64,000 bases of DNA. Source: Streptococcus ruminantium (GTDB lineage: Bacteria > Bacillota > Bacilli > Lactobacillales > Streptococcaceae). The notes beneath the pieces were generated by a model that worked only from the letters and a program-made list of their open reading frames with translations, searched no databases and was not told the DNA's origin. The stretch spans positions 1,066,501 through 1,130,500 of the forward strand of contig NZ_AP018400.1 of the NCBI RefSeq assembly GCF_003609975.1, written 5' to 3'. The stretch's first letter is position 1. Every line of letters starts with the position of its first letter. Of this stretch, positions 19,528 to 29,859 are shown piece by piece. The position numbers were made by a program, and so were the translations under genes.

Positions 19528-19770
19528 CTATTCTCTTTCGTCAATCACTAAACGAACTTTCTTACCACTTGTTGGAACAGAATAAACAATCGTCCTGATT
19601 GCAGAAATTGTACGTCCTTTCCTACCAATGATGCGACCAATATCAGACGAATCTAAATCCAAATGGTATTCCAAGAATTCAGGTGTATCAACGATTTTAA
19701 TCGTCAAACTTTCAGGTTGTGAAATCAATGGTTTCACAATTGCAATAATGAGATTTTCAATCATGTCCAT
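19528..19770 (-). CDS. khpA: KH-domain RNA-binding protein KhpA
   Basis: A single KH-domain protein of 80 residues, with the GxxG loop in [11 protein letters not shown]. In pneumococcus KhpA pairs with KhpB (EloR/Jag) and affects cell elongation and division through RNA binding. It lies 21 bases after rpsP, the arrangement usual in Firmicutes. Confidence 0.93.
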   Translation of the reverse strand: MDMIENLIIAIVKPLISQPESLTIKIVDTPEFLEYHLDLDSSDIGRIIGRKGRTISAIRTIVYSVPTSGKKVRLVIDERE

Positions 19771-19791
19771 AAGTGTTCTCGCTTACTATTC

Positions 19792-20064
19792 TTATTTAGA
19801 GAATTTTTGCTCGTGGAATTTTTTCAAAACGCCTGCGTTTGAAAGAAGGGAACGAACAGTATCAGATGGTTGTGCGCCTTTTGCCAACCACTCAAGTACA
19901 CGCTCTTCTTTAAGAGTTACTGAGTTTTCAGCCAAAAGTGGGTTGTAAGTACCAACAGTCTCGATAAAACGACCATCACGTGGTGCGCGTGAGTCTGCAA
20001 CGTTGATACGATAGAAAGGTTTCTTTTTAGAACCCATACGAGTTAAACGGATTTTTACTGCCAT
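19792..20064 (-). CDS. rpsP: 30S ribosomal protein S16
   Basis: A 90-residue ribosomal protein that begins with the family motif [19 protein letters not shown] and ends with the usual basic tail. It is first in the rpsP-khpA operon and carries its own near-consensus promoter. Confidence 0.98.
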   Translation of the reverse strand: MAVKIRLTRMGSKKKPFYRINVADSRAPRDGRFIETVGTYNPLLAENSVTLKEERVLEWLAKGAQPSDTVRSLLSNAGVLKKFHEQKFSK

Positions 20065-20130
20065 TTTTAGTATTCTCTTTTCTTTATGATAGTATTCGGT
20101 GAAATAGCAGAGCTATTTAGCACATGTTTT

Positions 20131-20158
20131 ATTATATCATACTTCTATCAGGTGTCAA
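20131..20158 (-). promoter_or_regulatory. rpsP promoter
   Basis: A perfect TTGACA -35 (20153-20158), a 16-base spacer and a perfect TATAAT -10 (20131-20136) on the minus strand, about 67 bases before the rpsP start. Confidence 0.85.
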
Positions 20159-20405
20159 GAAAAAAACTTGACACTTTTAATTATTTTTCATATTTCTAGC
20201 AAAAATGTCCATTTTTGAGTCGGATGAATTTTCCCAAATTATCTATAATAAAATCCGGCCAGTACTTGTACTGTAACTAACTTATCAGACATCTTACTTA
20301 AAATAAATTTTTTATCATACCATCACGTATTTTATTTTCTTTTATTTTTTCTATCCATTTCATTTTGAGTATTTTTCATATTCAAGGGCAATTACAAATA
20401 GACAT
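20159..20405. other. AT-rich intergenic stretch between pcp and the rpsP promoter
   Basis: No ORF, tRNA or strong hairpin is visible. The stretch is very AT-rich and includes poly-T tracts. I see nothing that can be named. Confidence 0.5.
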
Positions 20406-20443
20406 AATTTTTTCGAGGAGTCCCATCAATGAGTCGCTCCTCC
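20406..20443 (-). terminator. Terminator overlapping the end of pcp
   Basis: On the minus strand GGAGGAG and CTCCTC form a stem that includes the last codons and stop of pcp, followed by six U. Confidence 0.7.
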
Positions 20444-21073
20444 AACTATTTTCATATCCTCTTTCCCTGCATATTCTACAATAGTCTCTATTGCCACTTG
20501 GACCCCTTTTACGATAACCTCCAAAGACATTGAAGCAAGTCCGGATTTGCCAATAACTTGTTCAGGTATAAAAGGGATATGTAAAAATCCAGCCCTAGTC
20601 TGCGGAAAATTCCGCTCAGCCAGATAAAGGGATTGATACATAAGATGATTGCAAACAAAAGTTCCAGCAGTATTGGACACTGATGCAGGAATCCCAGCTT
20701 TACGCACAGCTTCTACCATAGCCTTGATTGGTAGCGTTGAAAAATAAGCAGGGGCCCCATTTTCACGAATAGCCGTATCAATCGGCTGTTGCCCAGCATT
20801 GTCTGGAATACGTGCATCATCTTGGTTGATAGCAACCCGCTCAAAAGTCAATTCCATACGACCACCAGCTTGACCGAGACAGAGAACAGCATCCGGCAAA
20901 TGCTTTGATAACTGTTCTTCTAAAACACAGGCAGATTGATAAAAGACAGTCGGTATCTCAGCCACTATAATCTCTGCACCAGTGATATGCTTAGGCAAGC
21001 GCTTGATCACTTCCAAAGCAGGATTGACAGTATCACCACCGAAGGGATCAAAACCAGTTACTAAAATTTTCAT
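20426..21073 (-). CDS. pcp: Pyrrolidone-carboxylate peptidase (pyroglutamyl peptidase I)
   Basis: A cytoplasmic cysteine peptidase that removes N-terminal pyroglutamate. The 215 residues carry the family N-terminus ([10 protein letters not shown]) and the triad positions Glu78 ([10 protein letters not shown]), Cys141 ([13 protein letters not shown]) and His165 (GFLHIPFIP). It lies 13 bases after the methyltransferase gene, so the two are probably co-transcribed. Confidence 0.96.
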   Translation of the reverse strand: MKILVTGFDPFGGDTVNPALEVIKRLPKHITGAEIIVAEIPTVFYQSACVLEEQLSKHLPDAVLCLGQAGGRMELTFERVAINQDDARIPDNAGQQPIDTAIRENGAPAYFSTLPIKAMVEAVRKAGIPASVSNTAGTFVCNHLMYQSLYLAERNFPQTRAGFLHIPFIPEQVIGKSGLASMSLEVIVKGVQVAIETIVEYAGKEDMKIVGGATH

Positions 21074-21086
21074 TTTATCACTTCTC

Positions 21087-21836
21087 CTATAGTATTATTT
21101 CTCCGTAATGAAATTTTTGATTGGGTCGTATGTGACGAACAAAACCTAATTCCTCAAAAATCCTATCTCTAAAATGAGCTTTTAAAATAATTTTCTCTCT
21201 GGCAACCCGTTTGGCTTCATAGAGAATGTCCTCATTCAAGCGACTAACATTTGCCAGACCAGCCAGACCAGCTAAATTTTGTGATTCTTTTATTTTTTGT
21301 GAGAACATAGGATCAAAGTAGATTATATCAAAAGATTTATCTGGTTGCTCCCTTAGATAAGTCAGACTATCTGTCCACAAAGTTTTGACTCCTCGCATGG
21401 CTTGGTTGATAGCTTCATCACCACTATCAAAATCCTGCAAACCTTGACGAACGATAAAATGAATCAGTTGAGAACTTTCCAGAGCTGTAACCCGATGGCC
21501 TGCACTAGCCAGTACAATACTATCAGAAGCAAGCCCCATGGTACAATCTAAGACTCTTTTTGCGCTAGCTCCTACCAGTTCTACAAGTGGGTCTCGCCCC
21601 GATTTAATCCGCAAAATAGCTGTATCCGGATGAAAAAACAGTCTTTGACCGTTCTTCTGTTCCAGAGTGAGTTGTTCTTGATAGACAACTAAGATACCAT
21701 CTACCCTCCTTAATAAGGCAGAAACGGACTGCTTCTTGCGTTCGACATACCGAACCCCTAGGCCTCCAGCTATCTGCTTAGCTTTTGCGACAAGGAGTTC
21801 GTTCATTCTAAGACTAGTTGTAACAATATATTGCAT
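21087..21836 (-). CDS. RsmJ-like class I SAM-dependent methyltransferase
   Basis: The 249-residue protein matches the DUF548/RsmJ type, which methylates guanine N2 in 16S rRNA in E. coli. The SAM-binding segment is [17 protein letters not shown], followed by the acidic ALESS, and the catalytic-type motif is [10 protein letters not shown] (DPxF, typical of N-methylation). The N-terminal 90 residues form the extra domain of the family. It is predicted to be leaderless: TGTTATAAT, six bases, then ATG. rRNA methylation at the RsmJ position is an inference. Confidence 0.8.
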   Translation of the reverse strand: MQYIVTTSLRMNELLVAKAKQIAGGLGVRYVERKKQSVSALLRRVDGILVVYQEQLTLEQKNGQRLFFHPDTAILRIKSGRDPLVELVGASAKRVLDCTMGLASDSIVLASAGHRVTALESSQLIHFIVRQGLQDFDSGDEAINQAMRGVKTLWTDSLTYLREQPDKSFDIIYFDPMFSQKIKESQNLAGLAGLANVSRLNEDILYEAKRVAREKIILKAHFRDRIFEELGFVRHIRPNQKFHYGEIIL

Positions 21837-21842
21837 AGTTAG

Positions 21843-21851
21843 ATTATAACA
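21843..21851 (-). promoter_or_regulatory. Extended -10 promoter of the methyltransferase gene (leaderless)
   Basis: The minus strand reads TGTTATAAT, then CTAACT, then ATG. The predicted transcription start falls on the start codon. Confidence 0.65.
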
Positions 21852-21966
21852 AAAAGATGACCTCTTGCGAAATCATCCTCTGTACTAAATGTTGCAAATT
21901 TAATCAATAAACCAATTTAAAATCATGATTTATAAAAAATTGAAGACAGCAGGCATACTCTCTCTT

Positions 21967-24900
21967 CTAGATTGCCTGAGTCATAAAACTACGACTTTCC
22001 AGCACTTTTACCATTGCTTCTGCTGTATCAAGTGCTGTGAAAAGAGGAATTCCTCCTTCAATAGCAGATCTACGGATCATTTGACCATCTCCATCAACTA
22101 TGCGCTTTTTGCTAACTGTATTGATGATTGCTTGAACTTTTCCTGCCCGAACCAAACTAGGGATGTCTGGATATTCAGAATCACCTAATTTACCAACAGG
22201 TGTCACGGATAAGCCTTTATTGACGAGATAGGCTGCCGTTCCTGCTGTTGCAAATAGACCATACCCCAACTCATGGTAACGTTGAGCAAGTCCTAACGCT
22301 TCTTCCTTATCTTCATCCGCAATGGTAAAAACGATATTCCCAAACTCCTCCAGATGCTGATGGCTAGCCTCAAAAGCCTTATAGAGAGCTTTTTCCAATG
22401 TCTGGTCTGAACCCATGATCTCACCAGTAGACTTCATTTCAGGTCCCAAAAGACTATCTACTTTGGCCAATTTAGAAAAGGAGAATACCGGTGCTTTCAC
22501 ATGAACTTGTTGACTTTCAGGATAGAGTCCCCCCTCATAGCCCAATTCAGTCAAGCACTTCCCTAAAATTAGCTGAGTCGCTACCTGAGCCATCGGGATA
22601 TCGGTTACCTTTGATAAAAAAGGTACTGTACGACTGGCACGAGGGTTTACCTCAATAACATAGACCATCTCATCTTTGATGACAAATTGAATATTCATCA
22701 TACCAATACAATGTAAACCAATCGCCAAGCGTTTAGTATAATCTGCAATTGTTTCTTGAACCTTTTTAGACAAACCTTGTGGAGGATAAACTGCCATCGA
22801 ATCACCCGAATGGACACCTGCACGCTCGATATGCTCCATAATGCCGGGAATAAGAACATCGGTACCATCCGAGATAGCATCTACTTCACACTCTCGACCA
22901 AGAATATAAGAATCAACTAAGACCGGGTGTTCAGGTGATACCTTTACCGCAGTTCGCATGTAAGAACGTAAATCATCTTCATTTTCAACAATTTCCATGG
23001 CGCGTCCCCCAAGAACATAAGAAGGACGCACGAGTACTGGAAAACCGAGCTTGCAAGCTGCCTTGATGGCCTCTTCTTCAGTGGTTACAGTCTGACCTGG
23101 TGGCTGGGGAATACCTAATTCTTTCAATGCTTTTTCAAATAAATCTCTATCCTCTGCACGATCTAAATCCGCTACCTGAGTCCCCAAGATCTGAACCCCA
23201 GCTTTTGCCAATGATTCTGCCAGATTGATAGCTGTCTGTCCACCAAACTGAACAACGACACCTTTTGGTTGCTCCAAATCAATAACATTGAGAACATCTT
23301 CTAAGGTCAGTGGTTCAAAGTAAAGCTTATCTGAAATAGAAAAATCTGTCGAAACAGTCTCTGGATTTGAGTTCATGATAATAGCTTCATAGCCTGCGGC
23401 TTGAATAGCCTTAACCGAGTGAACCGTTGCATAATCAAACTCAACACCTTGACCAATCCGAATTGGACCCGAACCTAGAACCAAGATAGATTCCTTTTCT
23501 GATTTGATTGACTCATTTTCCCATTCATAGGTTGAATAGAAGTATGGCGTTGAGCTTTCAAACTCCGCAGCACAGGTATCAACCATCTTGTAGACCGGAA
23601 TAATCTTGTTTTCCATCCGAACACGACGAATATAACTTTCTGTTCTGCCCCAAAGCTCTGCAATCTTACGATCCGAAAAGCCATATTTCTTGGCTTTTTT
23701 CAGAACATCAATATGATCAAAGTTAACTGCCAATTCCTGCTCTATTTCCAAAATATGAAGCAATTTATCGAGGAAAAATAGATCAATCTTCGTTAACTGT
23801 GCCAATTCTTCTACTGTATAACCGCGTCTGAGTGCTTCCGAAAGATAGAAAAGACGATCATCCTGTGCCTTGACAATTTTTTCAACCAGGGCATCATCCG
23901 ACAGCCGACTAAGTTCCGGCATTTCATTATGATAGACACCAATTTCAAGCGAACGGCAAGCCTTTAGCAGACTTTCTTCAATATTACGACCAATCGCCAT
24001 AACTTCTCCCGTTGCCTTCATCTGTGTTCCCAAACGACGTTCGCCTTTTTCAAACTTGTCAAATGGAAAACGTGGAATTTTGGCTACTACGTAGTCCAAT
24101 GCTGATTCAAACATGGCGTATGTTGTTCCTGTTACAGGATTGATCATTTCATCAAGTCTGAGGCCAACAGCGATTTTGGCTGCCAATTTTGCAATCGGGT
24201 AACCAGTTGCTTTGGAAGCTAAGGCAGACGAACGAGATACACGAGGATTGACCTCGATAACATAATACTTAAAACTGTGTGGATCTAGTGCCAGTTGAAC
24301 ATTGCAGCCGCCCTCGATCTTCAAAGCTCGAATGATACTAAGACTGGCATCACGAAGCATCTGATTTTCAATATCTGAGAGGGTTTGAGTGGGAGCAAAA
24401 ACGATAGAATCTCCTGTATGAATCCCCACAGGATCGAAGTTTTCCATGTTGCAGACAACAAGGGCATTATCTGCAGCATCGCGCATCACTTCATACTCAA
24501 TTTCTTTAAAACCAGCAATAGATCGTTCAATCAAACACTGAGTGACTGGAGAGAGCTTCAGACCATTCTTGACAATCTCACGTAATTCTACTTCATCGGT
24601 ACACATTCCACCACCAGTACCACCTAATGTAAAGGCTGGACGAACAATGACTGGGTAGCCAATTTCACGAGCAAAATGCAAGGCTTCTTCAACAGTTGTT
24701 ACAATAGTAGATTCTGGAATAGGTTGCTTCAATTCCTCCATAAGTTGCTTAAAGAGGTCACGATCTTCGGCTTGATCAATAGCAGATAACTTAGTTCCTA
24801 AAAGCTCTACACCCAGCTCTTCCAAAATCCCAGCCTTCGATAACTCCATCGCCATGTTAAGACCTGTCTGACCTCCGAGCGTTGGCAAAAGAGCATCTGG

Positions 24901-25146
24901 ACGTTCTTTGCGTAAAATACGAGTGACAAATTCAAGCGTAATCGGCTCAATATAGACCTTATCCGCAATCTCCTTGTCCGTCATGATAGTTGCTGGATTG
25001 GAGTTGACAAGTACGACACTATAGCCCTCTTCTTTCAGAGCTAAACAAGCCTGAGTTCCAGCATAATCAAACTCGGCCGCCTGACCAATAACAATCGGAC
25101 CAGACCCAATCACCATAATTTTTTTAATATCTAAACGCTTTGGCAT
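21967..25146 (-). CDS. carB: Carbamoyl-phosphate synthase large subunit
   Basis: It makes carbamoyl phosphate from bicarbonate, ATP and ammonia channelled from CarA, feeding pyrimidine and arginine synthesis. The 1059 residues consist of two tandem ATP-grasp halves (about 1-400 and 550-935), an oligomerisation region between them, and a C-terminal MGS-like allosteric domain. Duplicated motifs are visible: [19 protein letters not shown] and [37 protein letters not shown] and [20 protein letters not shown]. It is last in pyrR-pyrB-carA-carB, with its own leader carrying a PyrR-like loop. Confidence 0.98.
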   Translation of the reverse strand: MPKRLDIKKIMVIGSGPIVIGQAAEFDYAGTQACLALKEEGYSVVLVNSNPATIMTDKEIADKVYIEPITLEFVTRILRKERPDALLPTLGGQTGLNMAMELSKAGILEELGVELLGTKLSAIDQAEDRDLFKQLMEELKQPIPESTIVTTVEEALHFAREIGYPVIVRPAFTLGGTGGGMCTDEVELREIVKNGLKLSPVTQCLIERSIAGFKEIEYEVMRDAADNALVVCNMENFDPVGIHTGDSIVFAPTQTLSDIENQMLRDASLSIIRALKIEGGCNVQLALDPHSFKYYVIEVNPRVSRSSALASKATGYPIAKLAAKIAVGLRLDEMINPVTGTTYAMFESALDYVVAKIPRFPFDKFEKGERRLGTQMKATGEVMAIGRNIEESLLKACRSLEIGVYHNEMPELSRLSDDALVEKIVKAQDDRLFYLSEALRRGYTVEELAQLTKIDLFFLDKLLHILEIEQELAVNFDHIDVLKKAKKYGFSDRKIAELWGRTESYIRRVRMENKIIPVYKMVDTCAAEFESSTPYFYSTYEWENESIKSEKESILVLGSGPIRIGQGVEFDYATVHSVKAIQAAGYEAIIMNSNPETVSTDFSISDKLYFEPLTLEDVLNVIDLEQPKGVVVQFGGQTAINLAESLAKAGVQILGTQVADLDRAEDRDLFEKALKELGIPQPPGQTVTTEEEAIKAACKLGFPVLVRPSYVLGGRAMEIVENEDDLRSYMRTAVKVSPEHPVLVDSYILGRECEVDAISDGTDVLIPGIMEHIERAGVHSGDSMAVYPPQGLSKKVQETIADYTKRLAIGLHCIGMMNIQFVIKDEMVYVIEVNPRASRTVPFLSKVTDIPMAQVATQLILGKCLTELGYEGGLYPESQQVHVKAPVFSFSKLAKVDSLLGPEMKSTGEIMGSDQTLEKALYKAFEASHQHLEEFGNIVFTIADEDKEEALGLAQRYHELGYGLFATAGTAAYLVNKGLSVTPVGKLGDSEYPDIPSLVRAGKVQAIINTVSKKRIVDGDGQMIRRSAIEGGIPLFTALDTAEAMVKVLESRSFMTQAI

Positions 25147-25473
25147 AATTTATGATACAAGGCCCGTTAAGTAAACAAAGTCAAAATAAGAAGGCTAATA
25201 CAATATCAACAGATACTAGAAACCTTATCCTTTTGACACAGCTTATAGGGCGTGTTCGAACCTGAAAACCAAAAAGTTTTCACGAACCTGTATTCTCCCC
25301 TTTCTATTTGTCGCCTCACAGGGCGACATTAAATAAGATTTTCGACACGAGAAAATAAGTCAAGATTAAATCATTTTAAAAACAAATGCAAGAATCGGCC
25401 ACCTCTTGAAGGGAGGACAAGAAACTTAGCTTCTACCTAACTTGCTGTCTCATGGAACAGTACAAAATCCTTG
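25147..25473 (-). promoter_or_regulatory. carA-carB intercistronic leader with PyrR-binding-like loop
   Basis: The minus strand contains TGTCGCC-CTGTGA-GGCGACA (25309-25328), a perfect seven-base stem with a loop of the PyrR type CCnGnGAGG. Downstream are a TGAAAAC/GTTTTCA hairpin (about 25257-25281) and a long-range stem, GTCAAAA paired with TTTTGAC, around 25181-25239, which is not followed by a U-run. The sequence is clearly related to the leader of carA. Confidence 0.65.
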
Positions 25474-26553
25474 CTAGTTTTCCTTCTTAAAAGAATCTAT
25501 TAAGTCCATAAATTCATCAAAAAGGTAACTAGCATCGTGTGGACCGGGTGCTGCATCCGGATGGAATTGGACAGAAAAACCTGGGTGATATTTATGTCGC
25601 ACACCTTCAACTGACCGATCATTGATCTCTTCATGCGTAATCATCAGACATTCTGGTAATTCCTCACGTGCGACAGCATAGCCATGATTCTGACTAGTAA
25701 AATCAACACGCCCCGTTGCAATCTCACGTACCGCATGGTTAAACCCACGGTGCCCAAACTTCATTTTATAGGTCTTTGCACCATTGGCTTTTGCAAAGAG
25801 TTGATGCCCCATACAGATACCGAAAATTGGAATTTTTCCAAGAATACCACGAATCATATCAAGTGCTTCAGGCACATCATCAGGATTCCCTGGTCCATTG
25901 GATAACATGACACCATCTGGATCTAGGGATAGAATTTCTTCAGCTGTTGTGTCATAAGGCACAACAGTTACGTTGCAATCACGCTTCGCTAATTCTCTGA
26001 GAATAGAATGTTTGAGCCCAAAGTCAACCAACACAATGCTGCGACCAATACCTGGTGCAGGATATGCAGTTTTGGTAGATACCTGCTGGATATTATTAGT
26101 TGGTAAAACGGTCGCCCTCAACTGATCTGTCAGATGTTCAACAGAATCTCCTACATTGGCCAAGGTAGCTTTCATGGTACCGTGTTGGCGAATAATTTTT
26201 GTAAGTGCACGCGTATCAATTCCTGAAATCGCAGGAATATTCTTAGCCTTTAAAAATTCATCTAAAGTCATTTGATTGCGCCAATTACTAGCTCGACGAG
26301 CCCATTCACTGACGACAACTCCCTTACAAGTCGGCTTAATCGATTCATAATCATCCCGATTTATACCATAATTCCCTATCAAAGGATAGGTAAACGTTAA
26401 AATTTGACCATTATAAGACTGATCTGTAATGGACTCTTGGTACCCCGTCATACCAGTCGAAAAGACCAACTCCCCTGTCACATCAGTAGTTGCACCGAAG
26501 GCTTCACCTTCAAAAATTGTCCCATCTTCTAAAATTAAACGTCTTTTTGACAT
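25474..26553 (-). CDS. carA: Carbamoyl-phosphate synthase small subunit
   Basis: The glutamine amidotransferase subunit that supplies ammonia to CarB, 359 residues. The N-terminal CPSase small-chain domain ([13 protein letters not shown]) is followed by a class I GATase with the nucleophile Cys in [12 protein letters not shown] and the His in [12 protein letters not shown]. In the usual streptococcal order it sits between pyrB and carB. Confidence 0.98.
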   Translation of the reverse strand: MSKRRLILEDGTIFEGEAFGATTDVTGELVFSTGMTGYQESITDQSYNGQILTFTYPLIGNYGINRDDYESIKPTCKGVVVSEWARRASNWRNQMTLDEFLKAKNIPAISGIDTRALTKIIRQHGTMKATLANVGDSVEHLTDQLRATVLPTNNIQQVSTKTAYPAPGIGRSIVLVDFGLKHSILRELAKRDCNVTVVPYDTTAEEILSLDPDGVMLSNGPGNPDDVPEALDMIRGILGKIPIFGICMGHQLFAKANGAKTYKMKFGHRGFNHAVREIATGRVDFTSQNHGYAVAREELPECLMITHEEINDRSVEGVRHKYHPGFSVQFHPDAAPGPHDASYLFDEFMDLIDSFKKEN

Positions 26554-26813
26554 AATAATAAGATATTAAAGGCGTTAAGCAGACACAATCAAAATAGGAA
26601 TTTATTTAGATGAAAAACAAAACCATTCAAGGAAAAACTATCTTTTTGACTCAGTCCGTAGCCGGAATTCAATTACAAAACCCGGATAGAATAACACCCC
26701 TTCTCCTTTCTATTTGTAGCCTCACAGGGCGACATTAAATAAAACTTTTGACACCAGATCCAACTAGTACAAGATAAGCTCTTACACGACTCGTTCTTGA
26801 CTAATAATATATT
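26554..26813 (-). promoter_or_regulatory. pyrB-carA intercistronic leader with PyrR-binding-like loop
   Basis: The loop at 26715-26734 reads TGTCGCC-CTGTGA-GGCTACA on the minus strand, almost identical to the carB leader. A second shared part is a long stem, GTCAAAAAGATAG near 26643-26655 with CTATTTTGAT near 26586-26595. The last 20 bases before the start region (TTTTGATTGTGTCTGCTTAA) also resemble those before carB. Confidence 0.6.
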
Positions 26814-27737
26814 TTAAGCCTTCCCATTCACAATGGCTTCCAAAATCGCCATACGAACAAAAACACCATTTTGCATTTGGCGAACAATACGTGACTTTGA
26901 AGCTTCTACTAAATGATCATCGATTTCTACATCACGATTGACAGGAGCTGGATGCATAACAATGGCGCTATCTTTCAAGCGTTTGTAACGCTCATCTGTC
27001 AAACCATGCATGCTGTTATAGGTTTCTTTTGAAAATCCACCAGCACCATCGTGGCGCTCATGTTGCACCCGGAGCAACATCAATACATCCACTGTTTCAA
27101 CAATATCATCAATATTCAAGTGCTGTCCATAAACATCAAATTCCTCTGAATACCACTCTTCCGGACCAGTAAAGAAAATCTCTGCACCCAAACGCTTCAA
27201 TATCTGCATGTTGGATCTAGCAACACGCGAATGCGTAATATCTCCAGCAATAGCAATCTTTAGCCCCTCAAACGTTCCAAATTCCTCGTAGATAGTCATC
27301 AAATCAAGCAAGGATTGACTCGGATGCTGCCCAGAACCATCACCACCATTGACGATAGATGTCTGAATAGTCGGACTGTCGATTAGCTGTTTGTAGTAAT
27401 CAACTTCTGAATGGCGAATCACGCAAATATCTACTCCCAAAGCAGACATTGTTAAAATGGTATCATATAAAGTCTCCCCCTTATTGACAGAACTTGTACG
27501 AGCATCAAAATCAATCATTCCCATATCCAAACGTAGCTCTGCCATTTCAAAAGACTTATGAGTTCGAGTTGAATCTTCAAAAAATAGATTAGAAGCGAAA
27601 TACTTTCGATCCAATTCCACTCGTTCTCCGCGTTTAAAAGCAATTCCTCGTTGGATGAGTCCCAGCACTTCTTCATTCGAAAGAGTTTCCATTGTAACCA
27701 AGTGTTTGAGTGAAACTTTACCATTTGTAATTGTCAT
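26814..27737 (-). CDS. pyrB: Aspartate carbamoyltransferase catalytic subunit
   Basis: It joins carbamoyl phosphate and aspartate, the first committed pyrimidine step. The 307 residues show the carbamoyl-phosphate site [13 protein letters not shown], the [14 protein letters not shown] segment and the [11 protein letters not shown] loop. The frame opens at 27800, but the ATG at 27737 follows an AGGTAGGT ribosome site and gives the normal length. No regulatory-chain gene (pyrI) is nearby, as expected in Gram-positives. Confidence 0.97.
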   Translation of the reverse strand: MTITNGKVSLKHLVTMETLSNEEVLGLIQRGIAFKRGERVELDRKYFASNLFFEDSTRTHKSFEMAELRLDMGMIDFDARTSSVNKGETLYDTILTMSALGVDICVIRHSEVDYYKQLIDSPTIQTSIVNGGDGSGQHPSQSLLDLMTIYEEFGTFEGLKIAIAGDITHSRVARSNMQILKRLGAEIFFTGPEEWYSEEFDVYGQHLNIDDIVETVDVLMLLRVQHERHDGAGGFSKETYNSMHGLTDERYKRLKDSAIVMHPAPVNRDVEIDDHLVEASKSRIVRQMQNGVFVRMAILEAIVNGKA

Positions 27738-27875
27738 GATGATACCTACCTTTATAGTTTGGGTGTAAAATAATGATTTGTAATATTCTCTGGCAATCAA
27801 AAGGATAGCCTAGCAACTTATACCCTTATTAGCCCTAGATAGTCTACATTGATTTTCATCAAATATTGGGAATGA

Positions 27876-28397
27876 CTATACTCCTTCAACGAGGAGCACA
27901 GCATCTTGTCCATCAATTTCAGTCATGTGGACAATAATTTCCTCCGCGTGACTAGTCGGAATGTTCTTTCCAACATAGTCCGCTCGAATAGGTAATTCCC
28001 TGTGTCCGCGATCTACAAGAACAGCCAGACTAACACGAGCAGGACGTCCCAAAGAAACTACATTGTCAATTGCTGCTCGAATGGTTCGACCTGTGTAAAG
28101 AACATCATCTACTAGTATCACATCACGATCATTAACATCTGCAGTTATACTTGTCGTATCTTCTTCTACTTTCATATCATCTCGGAAAGGCTTAGTATCC
28201 AATTCTCCCAGTGGAACATCTATACCTTCTAATTGTTTCAACCTTTCCTGAATTCGTCTGGCGATAAAGACACCACGTGTCTTGATTCCTGCAAGAACAA
28301 TGTTATCCAAGTTCTTGTTGCGCTCAATAATTTCATAGGTAATACGGGTGATTGCCCGCTTCACCGTCACATCATCAACAATTTCTTTCGTCTTCAT
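27876..28397 (-). CDS. pyrR: Bifunctional pyr operon attenuator protein/uracil phosphoribosyltransferase
   Basis: PyrR binds pyr leader RNA when UMP/UTP is plentiful and favours termination; it also has UPRTase activity. The 173 residues have the PRPP-binding motif [17 protein letters not shown] and the N-terminal [11 protein letters not shown] segment. It heads the operon it is expected to control, behind a leader in which binding loop, antiterminator and terminator are all visible. Confidence 0.97.
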   Translation of the reverse strand: MKTKEIVDDVTVKRAITRITYEIIERNKNLDNIVLAGIKTRGVFIARRIQERLKQLEGIDVPLGELDTKPFRDDMKVEEDTTSITADVNDRDVILVDDVLYTGRTIRAAIDNVVSLGRPARVSLAVLVDRGHRELPIRADYVGKNIPTSHAEEIIVHMTEIDGQDAVLLVEGV

Positions 28398-28667
28398 AAG
28401 ACCTCCTCAAAATAAATAGTGCATTGATACACAGTTTCCTAAGAACTGCGACATCTTCAAACCTGTAATCACTAAGAAAAGAGAGGAACGGTGTTCTCAC
28501 TGCCGTTCAAACTACATCAATTTCTCTAAGCTCTGTTGCCATTGCTAAGAGAAACAGAAAAGTCTCCTTTTTACAAGGAGACCATGAAAACATAGACTAG
28601 TATAAACCAGTCTGCTTAACACACGACTCCTTGTCTGCCTCTCTGGACAGGTTTTAAAGGATTATTA
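28398..28667 (-). promoter_or_regulatory. PyrR-responsive attenuator leader of pyrR-pyrB-carA-carB
   Basis: The PyrR loop TCCAGAGAGGCA (minus strand, 28636-28647) sits in an anti-antiterminator stem, CCTGTC/GACAAGG. The segment ACAAGGAG (28627-28634) is perfectly complementary to CTCCTTGT (28573-28580), the 5' arm of the terminator, so antiterminator and terminator exclude one another. The layout is that of a classical PyrR attenuator. Confidence 0.88.
28556..28584 (-). terminator. Attenuator terminator in the pyrR leader
   Basis: GTCTCCTT / AAGGAGAC stem followed by UUUU on the minus strand, about 160 bases before pyrR. It is the off-state of the PyrR attenuator. Confidence 0.85.
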
Positions 28668-28673
28668 GGTATA

Positions 28674-28702
28674 AGTATAGCATAAAATTTCAATCTTGAC
28701 AA
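28674..28702 (-). promoter_or_regulatory. pyr operon promoter
   Basis: TTGTCA -35 (28697-28702), a 17-base spacer ending in TGC, and TATACT -10 (28674-28679) on the minus strand. Confidence 0.75.
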
Positions 28703-28736
28703 TTTTTTTCTGAAAAAAATGAGAATTCTTCGTGTT

Positions 28737-29384
28737 TTACTGAGTATCAGACTTGATAGACACAGGACGTTGAAGGTTTAGAGATTTTATTGCCACCAAT
28801 AAGAAACCACAGAGCAGGTAAGCTACAAAGATTGTACCCGCGTAAGTCAATACATAGGGCCAACCATACTTTGGAACATTGAGGAAAAAATAGGCAAAAG
28901 GACTATCCTTAGCGTCCGGAATAGGAATCTTGATAAAAAAGCCATTGATTAAACCAAAAATCATATAAAAGACTGGCAATGTTGTCCACCAAATTGGATC
29001 AAACCATTTGTACTGCCTTTGACGATCCACAATCAGAGTATCCAAAAGAAAATAAAGTGGCACAATGTAATGACAGAGCATATTTTCCACACGCCAGAAA
29101 TCTTTAGCTAAGGGAGCTAGCATAAAATGATAAACCACGCAGGTAATCATAATAGACATGGTAACAGCCGCTTTGATTCGAAGGAATTTGTGATTTTGTA
29201 AATCAATATCCTTTCTCATAGCATAGAGCATATAAACTGCAAATATAGATACCAACAGATTGGACTGAACGGTATAGTACATAAGCATGCCAACACCGTA
29301 TCGCATAATCTCCAATACCGTGCCAGTGATAGCTAAAATGGTTAACAAACAGCGACTATAAAATAAAATACTTTGATACTTCAT
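28737..29384 (-). CDS. Pr6Pr-like six-helix membrane protein
   Basis: A 215-residue polytopic protein with about six hydrophobic helices and the conserved-looking segments MYYTVQSNLLV, CHYIVPLYFLLD and FFLNVPKYGWPYV. These match the Pr6Pr family (FAR-17a/AIG1-like) found in many Firmicutes. The function is not established. An AAGGA ribosome site precedes the ATG. It is a single gene, with a terminator hairpin between it and the PhnA-like gene upstream. Confidence 0.75.
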   Translation of the reverse strand: MKYQSILFYSRCLLTILAITGTVLEIMRYGVGMLMYYTVQSNLLVSIFAVYMLYAMRKDIDLQNHKFLRIKAAVTMSIMITCVVYHFMLAPLAKDFWRVENMLCHYIVPLYFLLDTLIVDRQRQYKWFDPIWWTTLPVFYMIFGLINGFFIKIPIPDAKDSPFAYFFLNVPKYGWPYVLTYAGTIFVAYLLCGFLLVAIKSLNLQRPVSIKSDTQ

Positions 29385-29404
29385 ACTATCCTTTCATATA
29401 TGAC

Positions 29405-29430
29405 AAAAGACTGGAATAGGCCAGTCTTTT
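29405..29430. terminator. Terminator after the PhnA-like gene
   Basis: AAAAGACTGG / CCAGTCTTTT is a perfect ten-base stem with a six-base loop and is symmetric, so it may act on both strands. Confidence 0.8.
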
Positions 29431-29449
29431 ACTTAGGCAATAAAATCTA

Positions 29450-29788
29450 CTAGATTTTCTTAACAAACTCAGATTTAAGCTTCATTGCACCGAAACCATC
29501 AATCTTACAATCAATGTTGTGGTCTCCTTCAACGATACGAATCCCCTTCACACGTGTACCTTGTTTAAGGTCTTTTGGAGCACCTTTTACTTTCAAATCT
29601 TTGATAAGCGTTACGGTATCACCATCAGCCAGACGGTTGCCGTTAGCATCAATAGCTATCGGACCATTTTCTTCCTCAGCTACATCTGCTGGATTCCACT
29701 CATAAGCACACTCAGGACAAACCAAAAGCGCACCATCTTCATAAACATATTCAGAACGACATTCTAGACAATTTGGTAAAGTTTCCAT
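29450..29788 (-). CDS. YjdM/PhnA-type zinc-ribbon protein
   Basis: A small protein of 112 residues with an N-terminal zinc ribbon ([18 protein letters not shown], then PEC), followed by the PhnA C-terminal domain with [15 protein letters not shown]. The PhnA name is historical; a role in phosphonate use is not supported. The ATG at 29788 is chosen because AGGAG lies seven bases upstream; a GTG six bases earlier would be too close to it. Confidence 0.85.
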   Translation of the reverse strand: METLPNCLECRSEYVYEDGALLVCPECAYEWNPADVAEEENGPIAIDANGNRLADGDTVTLIKDLKVKGAPKDLKQGTRVKGIRIVEGDHNIDCKIDGFGAMKLKSEFVKKI

Positions 29789-29859
29789 TTTCACTCTCCT
29801 TCCATTTTCCGTGTTCTAGTATAACATGTATTGGAAAAATGGGCAAGATGATAAGGTTT

